The notes: generated by a model not told the origin, from the letters alone. Shown: positions 1-9,646, numbered from the stretch's first letter. The stretch is DNA of 64,000 nt from Methanosarcina siciliae T4/M (GCF_000970085.1 NZ_CP009506.1:4774001-4838000); one strand, 5' to 3'. A program made the numbers and translations.

Positions 1-2
1 AA

Positions 3-437
3 GTACGCATCCCAGGAATTATTACCATACTTACAGGATTAGGAAGTATTTTGCTGTCTATAACATTATCGCATTACACAAATTTAGGATACTATAGTGT
101 TGCAATTGCTGGAGCAACTATGTTAACTTTAAACAATGGATTTTTTATTTCATGGTATACTGCAAAACTACTTGGCATAAAAAAAAGTACATTCATATTC
201 TTACTAACGCCAGGAATTTTTGCCATGTTAATAATTGGAGTAACAGCCCATGTTATAAGTCAGTATATATATTTTCCAAGCATAATTTCACTGATCGTTT
301 GCTGCATAATGTTAAGTTTACTGTATCTATTTCTTATCTGGCTCATAGCTCTAAATCAAAAAGAAAAAGAGCTTATTTCATCTTTGCTTTTTCAATATAT
401 TCCAACGAATAGAATGAAAAAGGTAACTAGAGATTAA
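3..437 (+). CDS. C-terminal part of a Wzx-like polysaccharide flippase (partial)
   Basis: The reading frame is already open at base 3 and ends at 437, so this is the last ~144 codons of a gene that begins outside the window. The segment is very hydrophobic, with about four membrane helices. Its first visible residues (VRIPGIITILTGLGSILL) resemble the linker and helix pattern near the C-terminus of Wzx/RfbX polysaccharide exporters of the MATE/MVF superfamily, which flip lipid-linked glycans across the membrane. It is followed downstream by glycosyltransferase and acetyltransferase genes, which suits a glycan-export role. The family assignment rests on hydrophobicity, one short similarity and context. 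A TTG at 51 is open in frame but is unlikely to be the true start. Confidence 0.65.
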   Translation, partial: VRIPGIITILTGLGSILLSITLSHYTNLGYYSVAIAGATMLTLNNGFFISWYTAKLLGIKKSTFIFLLTPGIFAMLIIGVTAHVISQYIYFPSIISLIVCCIMLSLLYLFLIWLIALNQKEKELISSLLFQYIPTNRMKKVTRD

Positions 438-520
438 TCAGAGGTGTATTTTATTAGTTTAGAAAGATATACTTGCTTGTTCGTCAACAACCAAGTGCAA
501 TATGATTTCAAATAATGAAT

Positions 521-650
521 GAGCTGATCCCAAAACTCAAAATTGGCTCTCCTAATCTTGAATATAGAATAGTCAATCGAGCTACAAATAAAGAAAATAA
601 TTCTAAAACTTTTATCGATGTAGGAATAAAATAGGTTTTGGGATGAGCTC
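521..650. mobile_element. 130-bp MITE-like element, copy 1
   Basis: The gene-free stretch 438-881 contains a 130-bp unit bounded by inverted repeats: gagctgatcccaaaac at 521-536 and its near-perfect reverse complement ending at 650 (one mismatch in 15). A second copy of identical length lies at 14217-14346 and a degraded one at about 20989-21125. Internal similarity between copies is patchy but extends beyond the termini. It encodes no protein. This is what a non-autonomous transposable element looks like; the parent insertion sequence is not in the window. No clear target-site duplication is visible. The rest of 438-881 is AT-rich and otherwise unremarkable. Confidence 0.65.
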
Positions 651-881
651 AAAATTAATTTATACGACATTTCATGTTTAATATATATATTCAGTACTAA
701 AAACAATAAAGAAATATTGATATCCAAGAGTATAATATTATAGAAGTTCTTATCTCCATAATAATTTAATAACACAGATAAAACGTTTTATGTGCATTTC
801 TGTCAAACATGAAATTATACAGTTACACATAAGAGAAAAAGAACAACATAAGCAAGTCGTAAAAGAAACAAATATGGAGAA

Positions 882-2078
882 ATGATTTTGAAGATTTTAT
901 TAGTTTCAGCATTAAAAGAAAATGAGGTGGGAGGTGTAATATCCCATATGAAAAGTTTGGGGAATGGGCTTGAAAAAATAGGTCATGATGTAGAGTATGT
1001 AACTCTTTCATCAATACCGCGAATACTTCAAATAACCGGGCTTTACTTACCAAAAATAATAATTGGAAAGTTTTCCCTACAAATGCGAGATGCATGGCAC
1101 TTTCTTTTTATTAAATACTCTATCGAAAGAATACTACTATGTAAACAATTTATAAAAAAGTATGATGCAATAATTGCTCAAGACGTATTTGTTTGTATGT
1201 CATCAAAGATGACGAAATCAATCTTTAGAATTCCAATTTTGTTTACAGTACATAGCTATATTTCCGATGTACTTGCCGGGGACCATATTAAAAAAGAAAG
1301 TTTTGTTGAGAAATGGTTTATATCTGTCGATGAAAAATCATATAATCTAGCAGATAAAATTATCACAGTTGACACTCGAATCAAAGATCATATTTGCAAT
1401 GAGTATAACATTTCTTCAGATAAAATTAGCGTTGCAATAAATTTTTTAGATACTGAAGACTTCAAAAAAATAGAGATAGATTCTGACCTATTTGAGAAAT
1501 ACAACATGCCAATCGGCAAAAAAATAATACTTTGCCCAAGAAGACTTGTACCAAAAAACGGAGTAATATATGCCGCAAAGTCTTTAAAATTAATTCGCGA
1601 TAAAATTGGGGAAAAGTTTGTTATGGTTTTCACAGGTAATAAAGGACCCATAGCAGCAGAAATAAAAAGAATTATTGGGAAGGATAAATTACAAGGAAAT
1701 GCGATTTTTATAGAGAGTGTAAAACATGATCAAATGAAATACTTATATAACCTATCTGATTTGGTAATTATTCCTTCAATAAATTATAAAGGATTAGAGG
1801 AAGCAACTTCAATTTCTGCATTAGAAGCCATGGCTTGTTGTGTGCCGGTAATCGCCTCAAATATTGGAGGGCTAAAAGAGATCATTGAAGATGGTGAAAA
1901 TGGTTATTTAATTCCAGAAAAAGATCCAGAGAAAATTGCAAATAAAGTATGTGAAATTCTATTTACTGATCAGTCATATCTGATATCTAATGCTAGAAAA
2001 TATGTTGAAAATAATTGTTCAAATGTACAAAGAGCAAGAGATTATATTCAATTGATTGAAACTATACGAAAAAATTAA
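882..2078 (+). CDS. GT4-family glycosyltransferase
   Basis: A 398-residue GT-B-fold glycosyltransferase that would transfer a sugar from a nucleotide-sugar donor to a growing surface glycan in the cytoplasm. The N-terminal half begins MILKILLVSALKENEVGG, a glycine-rich acceptor-side loop typical of GT4. The C-terminal donor-binding half has 'ILCPRRLVPKNG' near residue 215 and the E-x7-E signature (EATSISALE) followed by EAMACCVPVIASNIGG near 310-330. The length is normal for the family. Donor and acceptor cannot be read from the sequence. The start at 882 follows a GGAGA. It stands between the flippase and an acetyltransferase on the same strand. Confidence 0.85.
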   Translation: MILKILLVSALKENEVGGVISHMKSLGNGLEKIGHDVEYVTLSSIPRILQITGLYLPKIIIGKFSLQMRDAWHFLFIKYSIERILLCKQFIKKYDAIIAQDVFVCMSSKMTKSIFRIPILFTVHSYISDVLAGDHIKKESFVEKWFISVDEKSYNLADKIITVDTRIKDHICNEYNISSDKISVAINFLDTEDFKKIEIDSDLFEKYNMPIGKKIILCPRRLVPKNGVIYAAKSLKLIRDKIGEKFVMVFTGNKGPIAAEIKRIIGKDKLQGNAIFIESVKHDQMKYLYNLSDLVIIPSINYKGLEEATSISALEAMACCVPVIASNIGGLKEIIEDGENGYLIPEKDPEKIANKVCEILFTDQSYLISNARKYVENNCSNVQRARDYIQLIETIRKN

Positions 2079-2115
2079 GAATAATTAATTTAAACAATTG
2101 ATTAAAGTGAGAATA

Positions 2116-2787
2116 ATGAATCGTGGATTCTTATTTATAAAAAAAAATATATTGGGGATAGCATCTCAATTGCCAACAAACAAGCTACGTTGTACACTTT
2201 ATAGACTTTGTAATATCAAAATTGGAAAAAGAACATGCATAGAAAAAAACGCAAAAATAAAGTTTGGAAATCTTTTTGGAAATAACATCCAGATAGAATC
2301 CAACACCTTTATCCAATATACCTCTATAGGAAACTGTTCAAAAATTGATTACGGAACTTTTCTTATTGGAGTGAAAAAAAATAGATTAGAGATTGGAAAA
2401 CACACATACATAGGATATTATAATATCTTAGACGGTTCTGGAAATCTAACCATCGGAAACTACGTGCATATATCCAGTCCATCTGTAGGAATATGGACGC
2501 ATAGCAGTGTATATCAATCACTTTGCAGTTCTGAATTAGGAGATCCTTCCTTTAGAAAAGAAGGTCCTGTCAAGATTGAAGATAATGTGTGGATTGGTGG
2601 GAAAGTTACTATTTATCCAAACGTGACAATTGGACAGTATTCAGTTGTCTTACCAAACACTGTTATAAATAAGGATGTGCCTCCGTTCTCTATGGTTGGA
2701 GGAATTCCCGCCAAGATAATAAAAAAAATAAAAGTGAATGAGGAAACTATTGAATTTATTCCAACCGAAATTGAGAAACTGTTTTAA
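2116..2787 (+). CDS. hexapeptide-repeat (left-handed beta-helix) O-acetyltransferase
   Basis: A LbH acyltransferase of the WbbJ/CysE-like class, expected to O-acetylate a sugar using acetyl-CoA. Imperfect [LIV]-G-x4 hexapeptides run through the protein (IKIGKRTCIEKNAKI, LEIGKHTYIGYYNI, VKIEDNVWIGGKVTIYPNVT). It ends with the usual 'VINKDVPPFSMVGGIPAKII' loop. The frame is open from a TTG at 2098, but ATG 2116 is preceded by a gtgag ribosome-binding site and is the better start, giving 223 residues. Its last 32 bases overlap the 3' end of the convergent FemAB-like gene. The sugar acceptor is unknown. Confidence 0.85.
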   Translation: MNRGFLFIKKNILGIASQLPTNKLRCTLYRLCNIKIGKRTCIEKNAKIKFGNLFGNNIQIESNTFIQYTSIGNCSKIDYGTFLIGVKKNRLEIGKHTYIGYYNILDGSGNLTIGNYVHISSPSVGIWTHSSVYQSLCSSELGDPSFRKEGPVKIEDNVWIGGKVTIYPNVTIGQYSVVLPNTVINKDVPPFSMVGGIPAKIIKKIKVNEETIEFIPTEIEKLF

Positions 2788-3823
2788 TTTTTTCAGCTAG
2801 AGTTCTTACATGCCTATATCTAAATCTCTTTCGATACCATCCAATCTCAGTAATATCTCCCCCCCATCCATTTTTGAATTTATATATTCCATCTTCCTCA
2901 TCGAGAGGCATTCCACCTAAATCGAAAAATTTAAAACCATTGGCAGATCCTTCTTCAATTGCTTTCCAAAGAAGAACGTTGTTAGGTTGAAGTTTAGAAT
3001 ATTGCCTCAAAGAAGCACCATGTTCATAAAACATAGTATTATTTTTATGGTAAAATAATATTATTGAGCCAATCAATTGTCCATCATATTTTGCAAGAAG
3101 GAATTTTGCTTTTCTGATAGGAATGAGAATATCCCAGATTGCTTTAAAATAACTGTAAGGGTTTCTTGGAATCCCCGTGCGTTCGTACAAATCCTTACAT
3201 AATATTCTATACATTTCTTTGATTTCTGAAATATGAGACGCTTCTACTACTTCAATATTTTCTTTAATTGCCTTTCTGACCCCATTTCTTGTTTGTTTCT
3301 TGAGATTATTCCACAATACCTCAACATCGTCACTCAGTTTGAGAATAGATGTTTGACGAGCATTAAATAAATATTCATTTTCCTCATGGAAAATGTTTCT
3401 TATGTTTGGGTCACAAAATGAAGAGATCCTCCAATCAACAACTTTTTTATTTTTATATATAAGCTGCTCTGCAAAATTAAACATCGATTGAATAATAATA
3501 GGGTTTTCATCAGGCAATGCAATTGGACCTCCATAACCCCATGCTCTTGGATGAGGAGACCACAACACCTGAAAGTTATTTGAAAATGGCTCTATATATC
3601 TATGATATTTATTTTCGACCAGCATCGGTCTAGAAAATAAGGGAAATATACCCACAATTTGGTCATTTTCTTTAGCGACAATGCTGTAACATGTGTCTCC
3701 AAAACCTTGTTCAATTACACATTTCCACTCCCATGTATGGAATATTGTACCGTAATCACTCAATTCTACAACATTATTCCAGTTATCTTTATCATTAGAA
3801 GTTGCAAACTGAACACTTATCAT
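2756..3823 (-). CDS. FemAB-like / GNAT-fold N-acyltransferase
   Basis: A 355-residue protein of the FemAB/BioF2-like acyltransferase family. It has the N-terminal 'WNNVVELSDYGTIFHTWEW' block, a mid-region 'KKQTRNGVRKAIKENIEV' typical of the family, and a C-terminal GNAT-like half with 'YDGQLIGSIILFYHKNN' and 'FFDLGGMP'. Bacterial relatives transfer amino acids from aminoacyl-tRNA to peptidoglycan, but the family is also frequent in exopolysaccharide loci. Here, in an archaeon without murein, it more likely modifies a surface glycan or glycoprotein. It starts one base after the stop of the upstream deacetylase-like gene, so the two are probably cotranscribed. The substrate is inference only. 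Confidence 0.8.
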   Translation of the reverse strand: MISVQFATSNDKDNWNNVVELSDYGTIFHTWEWKCVIEQGFGDTCYSIVAKENDQIVGIFPLFSRPMLVENKYHRYIEPFSNNFQVLWSPHPRAWGYGGPIALPDENPIIIQSMFNFAEQLIYKNKKVVDWRISSFCDPNIRNIFHEENEYLFNARQTSILKLSDDVEVLWNNLKKQTRNGVRKAIKENIEVVEASHISEIKEMYRILCKDLYERTGIPRNPYSYFKAIWDILIPIRKAKFLLAKYDGQLIGSIILFYHKNNTMFYEHGASLRQYSKLQPNNVLLWKAIEEGSANGFKFFDLGGMPLDEEDGIYKFKNGWGGDITEIGWYRKRFRYRHVRTLAEKIKTVSQFRLE

Positions 3824-3824
3824 T

Positions 3825-5165
3825 TCAATCGCCTACATTGATTTCAATTTTATTACCGACGTTTATCATTTGTCTTTTTCCGGAAGGAACCTCAATGCAT
3901 AAAGGTAGACTTGTGTCGGAAATCACCTGCAAAATATTATCTACTAACTTGACATCTAAGTTTGCAGTTTCCCTTTTTCTCCACCATTGTGCACACTCCC
4001 TTGCAGTTGCAACCCAATATCCGTTTTTCTTAATATAATCCAATGTATACTTGTATAATCTAAAAACTGAAGGGTATCTTTTTTCGTGGATGTACAAATT
4101 ATGGAAATTTACTACAAGGCAGCCATGATATTTTTCAACAGTAGTTCCAAGCTTATTAATGACTTCTTTTTGTTCATCCAATGTTAATTGATTGACTATT
4201 GCAGTGAAATCCATAAATGAAGTTGGAATTTCAAGCAGATTGAATTTTATATAATTAAATGGATCAAAAGGGTGATATGGATGACAAAGCCCAGCTCTAA
4301 ACCCAAATTTATCATTATAGTAAAATGTGTGATCATAATCAAGCCCGATTTGATCCTGATATCGCCATGTATGTGGAATCCGGAAATTTAATGTGTGTTG
4401 GCGCTCTCCAAAAATTTTAGTTTCAGTCAGTTCTTCTAGTGCTTCTATTTCTTGAATCAACATCTTTGGGCTCTGAAATGAATTGAGTGATCCATGAAGA
4501 CCGATTTCACATTTTGCTTTTTTAATTTGGTCTAAAGATTTAACAAAATCACGATGAAATTTTCCATAGTCTGAAAAGAAATAAAAACTTGACTTAATAT
4601 CTCTTTTAGATTCTTCTTTTAACATAAGAGAAATATTGCTACAATATGCTTTATTACTTAAGTTATAATATGCATATCTTATCCATTCTAGTGTATTTTT
4701 TTTTAAACTTGGTGAATTATCTAAAGAATCGATATCATGTGTTATAACACAACAAGACTCTGAAAAATTTGGCCAAAACCATTTTTGAACAAATGGAAGT
4801 TGATGAAGAAAATATGCCTCTTTAATTTTAGTTGATAGTTCTAATGCATATCTACTTACTATTGGATCGCAAAGAATATCATTAAGGTATAATTGATCAT
4901 CTATTCCAGTAAATAAGTTATAAATAGAATCATTAATATCTAATTCAATAATCCCTCTTTCTCCATTAATACAATAACTCTTAGCTAGTTCATTTTTTCC
5001 ATTATCCATGTTGACTGCAATAACACATGGATACTTACTTTGAGGCAACATACTTTGATTTATTTTTTCAAAAATAATGCCTTGTTGATTTAATAACTCA
5101 CTTATGATTTGGATATGAATTTCTTCACTTCCAACAATCCCAATCTTCAATTGACACTTATTCAT
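3825..5165 (-). CDS. polysaccharide deacetylase-like (CE4/NodB-type) protein
   Basis: A 446-residue protein with a divergent CE4 deacetylase core. ITHDID at residues 141-146 matches the catalytic/metal Asp-Asp motif. KCEIGLHGS further on supplies a candidate metal-binding His. FRIPHTWRYQDQ and FNLLEIP correspond to later motifs. About 125 N-terminal residues form an extra domain of unknown role. No signal peptide is visible, so it may act in the cytoplasm on lipid-linked sugars. GAGGT nine bases before the ATG fixes the start. It forms a tight two-gene unit with the FemAB-like acyltransferase. Such pairs are familiar from bacterial exosortase-associated polysaccharide loci. Confidence 0.78.
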   Translation of the reverse strand: MNKCQLKIGIVGSEEIHIQIISELLNQQGIIFEKINQSMLPQSKYPCVIAVNMDNGKNELAKSYCINGERGIIELDINDSIYNLFTGIDDQLYLNDILCDPIVSRYALELSTKIKEAYFLHQLPFVQKWFWPNFSESCCVITHDIDSLDNSPSLKKNTLEWIRYAYYNLSNKAYCSNISLMLKEESKRDIKSSFYFFSDYGKFHRDFVKSLDQIKKAKCEIGLHGSLNSFQSPKMLIQEIEALEELTETKIFGERQHTLNFRIPHTWRYQDQIGLDYDHTFYYNDKFGFRAGLCHPYHPFDPFNYIKFNLLEIPTSFMDFTAIVNQLTLDEQKEVINKLGTTVEKYHGCLVVNFHNLYIHEKRYPSVFRLYKYTLDYIKKNGYWVATARECAQWWRKRETANLDVKLVDNILQVISDTSLPLCIEVPSGKRQMINVGNKIEINVGD

Positions 5166-5546
5166 ATTGAGTTTACCTCTATAATTCCTTACTCGTTTTG
5201 ATTCATTAACCTGCTTTCGGCAGGCAACTTGTTTTTTTCAGAATAGTTTTACTGATAACGTTTTTGCTGAAAAATGCATTATCCCTGATACTAAACATTA
5301 TTGCAAAAATGGTTCATTGTTTATATATACCGTAAGATCTGAGTTATATGTTAACCAGTTTCAAACCAATTAAAGATTTATATGCTGTATAAAAAACACA
5401 ACCATTAGAAATTCTCAAAATTTAATGTCGACCTGTAGAATATAAGATTAGCAACATAAAAAGAATTAAAATCTGTATTACCACAATCAAAAAAATTACA
5501 AATTTAATTTACATATCTTATGAAAAAATTAAATCATCAATATCAA
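5166..5546. promoter_or_regulatory. intergenic region with a TATA-like box
   Basis: A gene-free stretch upstream of the deacetylase-acyltransferase unit. It is AT-rich, with a TATA-like tttatatata around 5320. This could serve the minus-strand unit, but its position about 155 bases upstream of the start makes that uncertain. Nothing else recognisable was seen. Confidence 0.3.
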
Positions 5547-6050
5547 TTAGATTCTCTTTTTTATCACTCTTGCTGGATTTCCTGCCACTACAGAATAAGG
5601 CATAACATCTTTTGTAATCATAGAACCCGCACCAATAACACTACCTTTTCCAATAGTAACTCCAGGCAAAATTATAACATCAGAACCAATCCAACAATCG
5701 TCCCCTACATTAATTGGTTTCACAATAGTTCCTTGTTTTTTGATCAAAATATCTTTCTTATCATAATTATGATTAAGGGTATGAAATATGACTCTCCCAC
5801 CCATGATCACATCATCTCCAATATATATTTCTCCCCCCCTTCGAGCACTTAACACGGAAAATTCCCCAATTTGAGAAGACCCAATAAATACATATTTCGA
5901 ACTTCTATCAAGTTCTACACCGATTCTGATTACACAACTTTTAGATCTTCCTAGTAAATGCTTTCCAACTTTTGATCGAAGAAAATTACTGTATTTGTTT
6001 TGAGGGAGATTCTTTACAATATCATACAATATTTTCCAAAAAATGTACAT
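5547..6050 (-). CDS. hexapeptide-repeat acetyltransferase, maltose O-acetyltransferase-like
   Basis: A 167-residue left-handed beta-helix acetyltransferase close to the Maa/NodL/WbbJ type. It shows the repeats [14 protein letters not shown] and [20 protein letters not shown], the 'HTLNHNYD' loop carrying the family's catalytic His, and a C-terminal [20 protein letters not shown]. Length is slightly short but typical for this class. AAGGAT lies about seven bases before the ATG. It would acetylate a sugar hydroxyl in the nearby glycan pathway. It is flanked on both sides by long non-coding gaps, so it is probably a single-gene transcript. Confidence 0.88.
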   Translation of the reverse strand: MYIFWKILYDIVKNLPQNKYSNFLRSKVGKHLLGRSKSCVIRIGVELDRSSKYVFIGSSQIGEFSVLSARRGGEIYIGDDVIMGGRVIFHTLNHNYDKKDILIKKQGTIVKPINVGDDCWIGSDVIILPGVTIGKGSVIGAGSMITKDVMPYSVVAGNPARVIKKRI

Positions 6051-6130
6051 AGTCTGTATCCTTCAGTAATCACTAATAAATTTGCTAAGATGGCTATACT
6101 AATGTATTAAATTTTAAGAAATTATTAAAA

Positions 6131-6327
6131 CCCAAATTTGACAGAATCACACATTTTATAATGTTGAAATGGGCTTCATGCTTCTGTTTTCTTAATACAA
6201 TTCAAAGTTTTGTCTTGCATCTTATGATTTTTGGACATTTTTTAATTTACTAAAATGTAGTGTGTCAATACAACGTGTTTTGTGTAAGAAAATACTGTAT
6301 TAATTAGCAGAATCTGTCAAATTAGGG
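6131..6327. mobile_element. 197-bp MITE-like element with TTAAAA flanks
   Basis: Inside the gene-free gap 6051-6586 lies a unit bounded by 18-bp terminal inverted repeats: cccaaatttgacagaatc at 6131-6148 and its reverse complement at 6310-6327, with 16 of 18 positions matching. The same hexamer TTAAAA sits immediately outside both ends (6125-6130 and 6328-6333) and could be a target-site duplication. There is no coding potential. The ends differ from those of the 130-bp family, so this is a second element type. In such AT-rich DNA the flanking hexamer could be chance. Nothing else was recognised in the gap. Confidence 0.55.
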
Positions 6328-6586
6328 TTAAAAATTACTGCTCATTAATCCTCAATCACGAAAGAATTAATTCGTAACTATTCAGCCTAGATAAAACAAC
6401 TTTGTTGGCCACCTTTAATAAACTTCAGTAGACAAATTTTACGAATTGATTTTCTTTAATTGTTGCCAATTGACTGTATTTTCAACTGTTTGCCAGTTAG
6501 TTGTCAACCCTCTCATTTTAATCAAAATGATATCAAACGATATGTTTTAATAGGCTGATACGTTTCGATAGGCTGAATAACTACCA

Positions 6587-7735
6587 TTATTCTATTAATT
6601 CATCATATATTCTTATAATCTTTGGAATTATAACCTCATTACTAAATTCTCTTTCAACAGTTTGCCTTGCATTGTAACCTATTTCTTTTAGTTTATTTTC
6701 ATTGTCATAGAGATATTCAAGTAAAAAAAGAAGTTCATCAATGTTTTCCTTTATAATATACCCAGTTTTTCCATTAAATACAGGATATCTATCACCTTTG
6801 TCAATCATTATTACAGGTCGTCCACAAGACATTGCTTCAAGAGTTATTCTTGAGATACCTTCCACTAGCACAGGATTAAAAATAATATCCATACTCTTAA
6901 TAAAAGATGGAATATCATTTTCAGGAAGAATGCCATGGAAATAAACATTTGGATTGTTAACTCCTAGAATTTGATTGCATGTTATATGGAGTTCACAAAA
7001 ATTAGGTAGATTTTCAATTAATAGTTTAAGGATATCAATACCTCTTGAATACTCAAATCTTCCAACGAAGCCAATAACAAGTTTGTCTTTTAATTCAAGC
7101 TCAGAAAAAGAGAACTTGTTTATATCTACAGAGTTAGGAATGAAGTGTATTTTTTTATCTTTATTCATTAAACATGAGTAATTTTTAACGTAAATCTCAA
7201 TATTTTTATCAACGCAGATTATAGATTCAAATTGATCAATCATATTTAGTTCATACTTTTCAAAAATAGGATTGTTATTTAAAGAGGAAAACAGATTGTG
7301 AATGGTAATAACTTTAGGAGTGTTAATTTCACTAAAATCAATGAATTTAGAGAAAATCATACTGTTGATCCAAGTATCAACCCTCAATAAATTATTACAA
7401 AATCCGATTCCATGGAAATGAATTAGATCATAAGTTGATTTTTTAAGATATTCATTTTTTCTTTGTAATCTCAAAATATCTGAACAGAATCTATATGGAA
7501 ACGAAAGTTTGCTAATGATAAAGTTATTGAAAGGAAGTAAATTCCTATCATATGGCAGAAACCTTTTTACTAAAGTGTTTTCAGAAAAATTCTCTTCCAA
7601 AGGAGAATATGGCAATGAATTTGTTATTATATTAAAGTTATATTTTTTAATATTTAGGACTAAGTTCGAAACATAAGTTTCTCCTCCCCCAATACAGGGA
7701 CTGAATCGTGGATTGTACTGCGCTATTGTTTTCAT
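6587..7735 (-). CDS. GT4-family glycosyltransferase
   Basis: A 382-residue GT-B glycosyltransferase. The N-terminus has a glycine-rich loop, SPCIGGGETYVSNL. The centre has 'IHFIPNSVDINKF' and 'LVIGFVGRFEYSRGIDIL', the usual start of the donor-binding domain. The E-x7-E motif reads EGISRITLE, followed by AMSCGRPVIM. AGTGA lies about seven bases upstream of the ATG. It is the last gene of a minus-strand run beginning at the DUF354 gene near 14.1 kb and follows the large membrane protein by only about 18 bases. The sugar specificity cannot be determined. Confidence 0.87.
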   Translation of the reverse strand: MKTIAQYNPRFSPCIGGGETYVSNLVLNIKKYNFNIITNSLPYSPLEENFSENTLVKRFLPYDRNLLPFNNFIISKLSFPYRFCSDILRLQRKNEYLKKSTYDLIHFHGIGFCNNLLRVDTWINSMIFSKFIDFSEINTPKVITIHNLFSSLNNNPIFEKYELNMIDQFESIICVDKNIEIYVKNYSCLMNKDKKIHFIPNSVDINKFSFSELELKDKLVIGFVGRFEYSRGIDILKLLIENLPNFCELHITCNQILGVNNPNVYFHGILPENDIPSFIKSMDIIFNPVLVEGISRITLEAMSCGRPVIMIDKGDRYPVFNGKTGYIIKENIDELLFLLEYLYDNENKLKEIGYNARQTVEREFSNEVIIPKIIRIYDELIE

Positions 7736-7753
7736 ATTTTGTTCACTTACTTT

Positions 7754-9646
7754 TTAATTATTTGAGTTAAACAAATAACCCCATATTTCGCCATTATTAT
7801 AGATCTTTGAGCCATTCGATTCGAACCTAGCCTTAAAAGAATCGTCCAAAATCACTGAGTTAATAATCCCAGGATTTATTTTTTTTGAAACAACTGGTAT
7901 TCTAAAAGCTTCCTTATTTAAGACATATAGTTTTCCTCTATCTTCAATGAAACTATAACCTAGTGAAACCATGTTGAGATCGATGGGATTAATGGTCCCA
8001 TTATATATCCTTCCAATAGTTTCAATTCCATTGATTTCAGATGCTTTATGACCTAACCTTTGAGAAGATTTTTCATTATACAAGGGATTGTCTCCATTTG
8101 AAATTGTTGATGTAACCATAAAAAAGCTCATCAAAAAAATAATAGTTAAAATCGTTACAATATTTAATTTATTCTCAATCAAATTTGCCATTCTAAAGAT
8201 TCCAGAAGCAGAGACAAGAGCTAGAATCCCGTAGACAAATATAAACCATCTACTTGGCATTATTGTTCGCATTCCCATAAGTGAAAAACCATATAGTAAT
8301 GCAAACAATACAACTATTGTTAAGCTCAATGAGCTCTTGTATACATTTTCATCCATCAACCACACATAAGTGCCAATTATGCCTGTTCCCAAAAAAAATA
8401 GATATCCAAGGTGATCCAAAAAATATTCAGAGTAACTTGTCGCTACGTAAGGTGAAACTTTTTCAGTAACACTTGTTGCGAATTCTGCATCATAAGTAAG
8501 AGCATGATATAAAGAACTTAGGATGTAATCAAGGAATGTTGCGGATGACCTTTCAGGTACTGAAATGGCATATAACCAGTACCCTATAAGCATAGCACCA
8601 AACATCACTATTGTATTAAGAAATATTTTTGAATCTGTTGAATTAAAACCTTCAAGATAAGATTTAATTTTTTTCCAGAAGTATAGAGAGATTATTGTTA
8701 CAAACATTATGAATGCAGCAATGGTGTGTGTCAACACCAAAACTACAAGTAAAAAAATAACAATGAACTTATTGTAAATCGGTTTTGAAGCATTCACAAG
8801 AAACAAATAAAGAATTTCCATAAAAAAAACGCTCCCAAAACTTGTAGGTATTGGAGCTGCACCAAACAAAATTCTATAATCTCCAAAAACCAGTATAAGG
8901 GCTGCTAATAATCCCACTTTTGAATTCACAAGTTTTTTTCCTATTAAGAAAATAAAAACAACTGAAAAAGTATATGGGAAAGTGATTGAAGAAAATATCG
9001 AGTCATAAACATTCAAACCGGTCAGTATACTTGTTACTGAAGTAAGTATATGAAATATGGGAAAATAATAATAGGAATTAAAATACCCCTGTGGAGCATC
9101 TAAAACAATGTGACCTCTTTCAATATAAATTGAGGTCTCACCATTATGAAAATGAGTGTCGGTGCCATAAATATCAGAAAATTCGTAGTAAATCCCACCA
9201 TAAAGGAGAAGTCCAATAATCAAAATTTTGAAGAGAACAAATCCTGACAATTTTTCGTTAGAATGTAGGATATCAAAAGTAATAGAAACACATGCAAAAG
9301 CCGTGAGTATAAAATAGCTCAAAGGTCTTATATAAAGATTTGTATATAATATCCACAAACTAAAACTAAAAACAAAGAAAAAAAAGATATTATTGACATA
9401 AGCTGACCATTTTGGAACTTGAAGTTGGAAGATCTCATTTCCCTTTAGCAATTTTTCTTTCAATAAAATGTATGTTAAAGAAGCAAAAAGGATAGTGCCT
9501 CCTATATCCTGCTGATGAATCCTATACGACAAGGACATGTAAATGACAAAACAACCCAACAAAAACCCACATAGCGGAAAGATCGCATCCGCTCTCCTTC
9601 CAATACTTTTTATAAATTCCAATTTTTCGAAATTAAAACCTGACAT
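7754..9646 (-). CDS. large multispanning membrane protein, GT-C-like
   Basis: About 630 residues with a dozen or more hydrophobic segments, then a soluble C-terminal stretch of about 130 residues. The loop containing 'GTDTHFHNGETSIYIERGH' near residues 165-185 has acidic and histidine residues placed as in the first extracytoplasmic loop of GT-C glycosyltransferases, which use lipid-phosphate sugars. This makes a membrane glycosyltransferase likely but unproven; a polymerase-like role is the alternative. The frame is open to a TTG at 9688, but the ATG at 9646 (MSGFNFEKL) is preferred and overlaps the upstream glycosyltransferase by only 14 bases. Confidence 0.7.
   Translation of the reverse strand: MSGFNFEKLEFIKSIGRRADAIFPLCGFLLGCFVIYMSLSYRIHQQDIGGTILFASLTYILLKEKLLKGNEIFQLQVPKWSAYVNNIFFFFVFSFSLWILYTNLYIRPLSYFILTAFACVSITFDILHSNEKLSGFVLFKILIIGLLLYGGIYYEFSDIYGTDTHFHNGETSIYIERGHIVLDAPQGYFNSYYYFPIFHILTSVTSILTGLNVYDSIFSSITFPYTFSVVFIFLIGKKLVNSKVGLLAALILVFGDYRILFGAAPIPTSFGSVFFMEILYLFLVNASKPIYNKFIVIFLLVVLVLTHTIAAFIMFVTIISLYFWKKIKSYLEGFNSTDSKIFLNTIVMFGAMLIGYWLYAISVPERSSATFLDYILSSLYHALTYDAEFATSVTEKVSPYVATSYSEYFLDHLGYLFFLGTGIIGTYVWLMDENVYKSSLSLTIVVLFALLYGFSLMGMRTIMPSRWFIFVYGILALVSASGIFRMANLIENKLNIVTILTIIFLMSFFMVTSTISNGDNPLYNEKSSQRLGHKASEINGIETIGRIYNGTINPIDLNMVSLGYSFIEDRGKLYVLNKEAFRIPVVSKKINPGIINSVILDDSFKARFESNGSKIYNNGEIWGYLFNSNN

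Noticed and set aside
434..775. 113-codon minus-strand ORF
   Set aside because: It crosses the 130-bp MITE and its sequence is low-complexity Ile/Tyr/Ser-rich, as AT-rich non-coding DNA gives. No start site or family.
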